Shown: positions 60,368 to 64,000 of the stretch, piece after piece
How the letters are laid out: every line of letters starts with the position of its first letter
How positions within the stretch are numbered: the stretch's first letter is position 1
NCBI RefSeq assembly: GCF_012726205.1
Contig: NZ_JAASAE010000009.1
Coordinates: forward strand, 103,102-167,101
Length of the DNA stretch: 64,000 bases
Reading direction: 5' to 3'
Source of the DNA: Rhodococcus sp. HNM0569
GTDB taxonomy: Bacteria; Actinomycetota; Actinomycetes; Mycobacteriales; Mycobacteriaceae
The notes under the pieces: model-generated
The model's database searches: none
What the model was told of the DNA's origin: nothing
What the model saw: only the letters and a program-made list of their open reading frames with translations
Made by a program: the position numbers and the translations under genes

Positions 60368-62299
60368 ATGTCTGCCTCCAGCTACTACCAGCCGGGCAAG
60401 CATCCGGCCGCGATCTTCGACTCGACCCCCGAGGGCGCCGACGCGCTGCCGGTCGTGGTCGTCGGGGCTGGGCCGGTCGGTATGGCCGTCGCGCTCGGTC
60501 TCGCCCGCCGCGGCACCCCCGTCACGATCCTCGAAGCCGCCGACCAGGTGTCGTTCGGCAGCCGCGCGATCTGCATCTCGCGCCACAGCCTCGAGGTCGC
60601 CACGCGCCTCGGCTTCGGCGCCGAGCTCGAGAAGATCGTGCTGCCCTGGGTCGGCGGACGCAGTTTCTACCGCCGCGACCAGGTGCTCGAGTTCCAGATG
60701 AAGAACGGGCCCGACGACGTGCGTGGCCCGATGGTCAACGTGTCCCAGTCGGAATTCGAGCAGGTGATGGTCGACGCGATCGCCGACGAACCGCTCGTCA
60801 CGCTGCACTGGAAGTCGCCGGTGACGGGACTGCTGCGGGAGCAGGACCATGCCGTCGTCGAGGTCGAGACCGAGGCAGGCACGCGGCGCTTGCACGCGCA
60901 GTGGGTCGTCGCCGCAGACGGCGGCCGCAGCCGCATGCGCGAACTGGCAGGTCTGCGCATGAAGGGCGACAGCTACTCGGGCAACTACGTGATCGCCGAC
61001 ATCCACTGGGAGTCCGAACTGCCCGCCGAACGCATGGTGTGGTTCGACCCGCCGAGCAACCCCGGCTCGACGATCATCATGCACCAGCAGCCGCGCGACA
61101 TCTGGCGCATCGACTACCAGCTCGACGAGAACGAGGACGCCGAACTCGAGACTCAGGAAGACCGGATCCGCGAGCGGATCACGAGGCATCTCGCGTGGCT
61201 CGAGAACGACAAGCCGTGGACGCTCGAATGGCACGGCTTCTATCGCGCGCGGGCTCTCGCGCTCGAAAGCTTCGTGCACGGCCGCATCCTGTTCGCCGGT
61301 GACGCAGCGCACCTCGTTCCGATCTTCGGTGTGCGCGGGCTCAATTCGGGCCTCGAGGACGCCGAGACCCTCGCGTGGATGCTGTCGGCCGTGCTGCACG
61401 GCAACGCCGACGAAGCCCTGCTCGGCGCCTACTCGGCCGAGCGCCACGCCGCGTGGCGTCAGAACGTCGACAACGCAGGCAAGTCGACGCTCATGATGTC
61501 GCCCGGTACGCACGGGTACCGCACGACGCGTGACGCGGGGCTCGCCCTCGCGGTGAACCGCCCGGAGTACTCGCACCTGGTCAACCCGCGTCAGTCCAGC
61601 GCGACACAGGCACACCTGTCGCCACTGACGTGGCCGCGCGAGGGAGACGGCACCGGTGTCGTGAGCGGAGACCCGCTCGAAGACCGCACGGTGCGGGTCG
61701 CCACCGACGCCGGTGTCGTCGAGTCGTCACTCGGTGTCCAGCGCGGGGGTGGGTTCACCTTCCTCGCCACGGGCGTCACGAGCGGAGCTGCGACGTCGAT
61801 TGCCGAGGCCGCCCAGCGGTTCGCTGCGCGGTGGGCACCCGAAACCGTCGCGACTCTCGTCACCGCTGCACCTGGCGACGCGATCGCACCGCGCGACGAC
61901 CTGGTCGTTCTCGTCGAGGACGGCCTCACCGACGCGCTCGGCGCGCGGCCCGGCGAGGTGTTCGTGATCCGACCGGACGGCCTGATCCTGGCCCGCACCA
62001 ACGACCTCGCCGCGCTCGACACCGTCGCCGACCATGTCGCGTCCGCGACGGCCCCCACGGGTGACCGGCTGCCCGCACCGCGACCGATCGACGTCGATCC
62101 CGCGGAGTTGCTGCGAGAGAACGTGTGGCTCGGTCTGTCGGACGCGCTCGACCAGTCGGGCGCCGACGACCGGGAGGCTTTCCTCACGCGGCTCGCCCTC
62201 GTGCTCGGTGCGGGTGTCGGCCAGCGTGAGTTCGAGGAAGCGCTCGCGGCCGCGAGCGATCCGCGGCCTGTCGCCGCAGACGAACGTCTCACGGTGTAG
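60368..62299 (+). CDS. FAD-dependent aromatic monooxygenase with fused C-terminal domain (DUF2783-like)
   Basis: 643 residues. The PHBH-type flavin core has GAGPVGMA (about 33), the DG motif in VVAADGGRSRMRELAG and the GD motif in GRILFAGDAAHLVPIFGVRGLN (read to about 320). A thioredoxin-like region (about 430-570) is typical of MhpA-group hydroxylases. The last 70 residues or so (RENVWLGLSDALDQSG, then LTRLALVLGAGVG and EEALAAA) look like the small DUF2783 protein that elsewhere is a separate neighbour of such hydroxylases. It should hydroxylate an aromatic acid brought in by the MHS carrier. A strong terminator follows. Confidence 0.88.
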   Translation: MSASSYYQPGKHPAAIFDSTPEGADALPVVVVGAGPVGMAVALGLARRGTPVTILEAADQVSFGSRAICISRHSLEVATRLGFGAELEKIVLPWVGGRSFYRRDQVLEFQMKNGPDDVRGPMVNVSQSEFEQVMVDAIADEPLVTLHWKSPVTGLLREQDHAVVEVETEAGTRRLHAQWVVAADGGRSRMRELAGLRMKGDSYSGNYVIADIHWESELPAERMVWFDPPSNPGSTIIMHQQPRDIWRIDYQLDENEDAELETQEDRIRERITRHLAWLENDKPWTLEWHGFYRARALALESFVHGRILFAGDAAHLVPIFGVRGLNSGLEDAETLAWMLSAVLHGNADEALLGAYSAERHAAWRQNVDNAGKSTLMMSPGTHGYRTTRDAGLALAVNRPEYSHLVNPRQSSATQAHLSPLTWPREGDGTGVVSGDPLEDRTVRVATDAGVVESSLGVQRGGGFTFLATGVTSGAATSIAEAAQRFAARWAPETVATLVTAAPGDAIAPRDDLVVLVEDGLTDALGARPGEVFVIRPDGLILARTNDLAALDTVADHVASATAPTGDRLPAPRPIDVDPAELLRENVWLGLSDALDQSGADDREAFLTRLALVLGAGVGQREFEEALAAASDPRPVAADERLTV

Positions 62300-62332
62300 C
62301 ACCTCTCACTGGTCCGTTTGCAGATGCTGCTC

Positions 62333-62382
62333 GGCGGCGGCCGGTGCGGTGCCCGGATCAGGGAACCGCACCGGCCGCCGCC
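62333..62382. terminator. Hairpin terminator after the monooxygenase operon
   Basis: A perfect 18-bp stem (62333-62350 and 62365-62382), very GC-rich, closes a 14-nt loop. It lies 33 bp beyond the monooxygenase stop and 55 bp before the next gene. Confidence 0.85.
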
Positions 62383-62437
62383 GTGCGTGTCCGCAGGCCT
62401 CGGGCTGTGCAGGCTCGCTTTCCCTTAAGGTCGAACA

Positions 62438-63523
62438 ATGGCTACCGTCTGGACGATCCCGCTCGACATCACCTCCCGCTGGCTCGACTCGGCCGAGGTG
62501 CGCAGCTTCCTCGCGTCGAACGACATCCCCGACGCGTCAGCCGACCCGCTGGTGCGTATCGCACAGTTCGTCGACGTCACGAACTCACTCGAACGCAACA
62601 TCGGACGCACCTTTCACTCGGTACAGGCCGCCGCGGCCGCACTTTTCGACGGCATCGAGGGCGGCGTCCCCGTCGCGCTCAAGCTCGCCGCCACCCGACT
62701 CGTGTTGCGTGAGGTGTACCAGACGCGTCCTGTGCCGGTTCCGCTGGCGAGCAGGGTCGCCGACGAGCTCGGCGGCTACACCTATGCCGTCGTCGACCCC
62801 CGCAGTCGCACTGTGTTCCACGTCGGTGCCGGTCGCGGCAACGACGTGTTCGCGCTCGTGTGGGAAGCTCTCGCGCAGACCGACCATCTCGAAACCGCAA
62901 CCCGCGCCGAGTTGCCCGACGACGTGCGTGCACGCGTCGTCACCACGATCCGCGACATCTACGACTCGGGTCTCGAGGCCGAGCACTGGATCCTCGACCA
63001 CGGCGCAGAATTCGAGCACCGGCCGGCCGCCGAGGGGCAGGTGCTCGCCTCGACGCGGGCGCTTGCGCTCGCGCAACGCCCCGATCTCGTGCCCGGTCCG
63101 CAGGTGGGAGCCGTGCGCATCGAAGACCTCGCGGTGCGCTACTCCGCCGAGCCCGCACCCGACCTGCCCACTCCCGCGCTGCTTCTCGAGGTGCCCGGTG
63201 CAGCTCGGCACGGATTGACGCCGGACGAGATCCGGGATGTCGCGAAGGGGCCGTGGGCCGCGGGTTCGGCCGTGCGGCAGGTCGCGGATCTGCCCGTGTT
63301 CGTCTTCGCCGACGACGTCGTGCGGGCCGTCTTCCGCATCAGTGACTGGTCGGTCGCGGCGCGCATCGATGACGGTCAGCTGTGGCAGTTCGCCGCGACG
63401 ACCGACCAAGACCTCTCCGCACGCTTCGTCGGCACCCGGCTCACCCCGAATCGCGCCGGCCTCAAGAAGTGGCCGGCCTCGGGGTGGGTTCCGCGTCTCA
63501 CTCGCGCGCTGCCCGGCCGCTGA
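62438..63523 (+). CDS. GIY-YIG-like (LEM-3 type) putative nuclease
   Basis: 361 residues. GGYTYAVVDPRSRTVFHVGAGRGNDVFA (about 110-137, quoted here in two reading halves: the YTY core and the FHVGAG core) matches the GIY-YIG core of LEM-3/Ankle1-type endonucleases in order and spacing, with YTY for GIY and HVG for YIG. The downstream SGLEAEHWILDHGAEFEHR and the C-terminal RISDWSVAAR, RFVGTRL and NRAGLKKWPASGWVP agree with that family. Catalytic Arg and Glu positions are plausible but not proven. AAGG lies 7 nt before the ATG. Role unknown; defence, toxin or repair are possibilities. Confidence 0.65.
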   Translation: MATVWTIPLDITSRWLDSAEVRSFLASNDIPDASADPLVRIAQFVDVTNSLERNIGRTFHSVQAAAAALFDGIEGGVPVALKLAATRLVLREVYQTRPVPVPLASRVADELGGYTYAVVDPRSRTVFHVGAGRGNDVFALVWEALAQTDHLETATRAELPDDVRARVVTTIRDIYDSGLEAEHWILDHGAEFEHRPAAEGQVLASTRALALAQRPDLVPGPQVGAVRIEDLAVRYSAEPAPDLPTPALLLEVPGAARHGLTPDEIRDVAKGPWAAGSAVRQVADLPVFVFADDVVRAVFRISDWSVAARIDDGQLWQFAATTDQDLSARFVGTRLTPNRAGLKKWPASGWVPRLTRALPGR

Positions 63524-63555
63524 CCTGTCCACCGGCCACCGGCGTTCGGCCCACG

Positions 63556-64000
63556 TCATGCGAGTAGCGGTATCGAATTGCGGTGTGCCGGGAGTGGTTC
63601 GCTCGGCCAGTGTGGTGTGGGTGGTGGTGTGAACCACGGCATGTGGTCGTCGTCGTGGATGTGGACGGTCCAGCCGCTGTGGTGCACGAACCGGTGATGG
63701 TGGGTGCAGAGCAGGACGAGGTTGTCGAGGTCGGTGGGTCCGCCGTCGATCCACGGGACGATGTGGTGTGCTTCGGTCCATCCGGTGGGTGCGCCGCAGC
63801 CGGGGAAGGCGCAGCCACGATCGCGCACCCGCAGCGCCCGACGCTGGGACTGGGTGACGAGGCGGGTGGTGCGGCCCATCGCGAGCGGCACGCCCGCGTC
63901 GTCGACGACGACCGGCGTGACGTCGGAGTCGCACGCGGTCTTTCGGGCAGCCGTGATCGACATGGTGCCGCCCCACGGTGTCCAGGGCACACGTATGCCG
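63556..64000 (-). CDS. HNH endonuclease domain of a 13E12/DUF222-type protein (partial)
   Basis: The C-terminal 148 residues are seen; the reading frame is open through the right edge of the window. The core RGCAFPGCGAPTG, EAHHIVPWIDGGPTD and LCTHHHRFVHHSGW is the HNH zinc-bound nuclease with the paired cysteines of the actinobacterial 13E12-repeat family. The N-terminal DUF222 part should follow outside the window. These genes are often present in many copies and may be mobile or repeat-associated. It is convergent with the GIY-YIG gene, 32 bp away. Confidence 0.85.
   Translation of the reverse strand, partial: GIRVPWTPWGGTMSITAARKTACDSDVTPVVVDDAGVPLAMGRTTRLVTQSQRRALRVRDRGCAFPGCGAPTGWTEAHHIVPWIDGGPTDLDNLVLLCTHHHRFVHHSGWTVHIHDDDHMPWFTPPPTPHWPSEPLPAHRNSIPLLA

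Noticed and set aside
1..64000. Search for tRNA, rRNA, CRISPR repeats, transposase or integrase genes and attachment-site repeats.
   Set aside because: None seen on reading both strands. The HNH protein at the right edge is a widespread actinobacterial family and not by itself evidence of a mobile element.

Overview
The window is very GC-rich, densely coding actinobacterial chromosome with no rRNA, tRNA, CRISPR array, insertion sequence or prophage that I can recognise. Several features point to the Mycobacteriales, most likely Rhodococcus or a close relative. These are the fused E1/E2 2-oxoglutarate decarboxylase/dehydrogenase (kgd), FadD15-type acyl-CoA synthetases, a mycobacterial-type endonuclease IV, an L-gulonolactone-dehydrogenase-like oxidase, the end of a 13E12/DUF222-type HNH protein, abundant lipid genes and many GTG starts. 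The genus is an inference; no rRNA is present to settle it.

Layout. 1-2.9 kb: end of an OpuC-type compatible-solute ABC operon and a divergent orphan solute-binding lipoprotein. 2.9-7.1 kb: a tightly overlapping operon (Baeyer-Villiger-type monooxygenase, short-chain dehydrogenase, esterase) with a divergent TetR regulator and a shared palindrome. 7.2-17.6 kb: kgd, a fused ABC exporter, an ABC-2 transporter and a conserved protein. 17.7-21 kb: AraC regulator with VOC protein, a glutathionyl-hydroquinone-reductase-type enzyme and a GNAT protein. 21-26 kb: PadR regulator with an MFS drug exporter, enoyl-CoA hydratase, a shrunken AMP-binding-enzyme relative and an adenine/adenosine deaminase. 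26-29.5 kb: a TetR regulon with two identical operators, covering a sugar-lactone oxidase and a PLP-dependent aldolase-like enzyme. 29.4-36 kb: a HelR-type RNA polymerase ATPase behind a rifamycin-associated element, a GNAT protein and a TM0106-type nuclease-helicase. 36-45.9 kb: fadD15, a phosphoribosyltransferase, a nitrilase-family hydrolase, an HdeD-like membrane protein, a DEAD-box helicase, a secreted protein, an ABC exporter behind a MerR-type promoter, a lipoprotein and a YchJ protein. 46-54 kb: a MacB/FtsX-type transporter, a two-subunit acyl-CoA dehydrogenase, a small membrane protein and a second FadD15 paralogue. 54-64 kb: GNAT, endonuclease IV, an unknown protein, aldo/keto reductase, then LysR, an MHS transporter and a flavin monooxygenase with a fused C-terminal domain, a GIY-YIG-like protein and a partial HNH protein.

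The strongest signals beyond the gene list are regulatory. A 19-bp sequence on the minus strand upstream of helR reads as the rifamycin-associated element. Perfect or near-perfect palindromes sit at the promoters of four regulator-controlled units (two TetR, PadR, MerR). At least five genes carry a TANNNT or close -10 hexamer 6-8 nt before the start codon, suggesting leaderless mRNAs. No intergenic stretch exceeds 300 bp.
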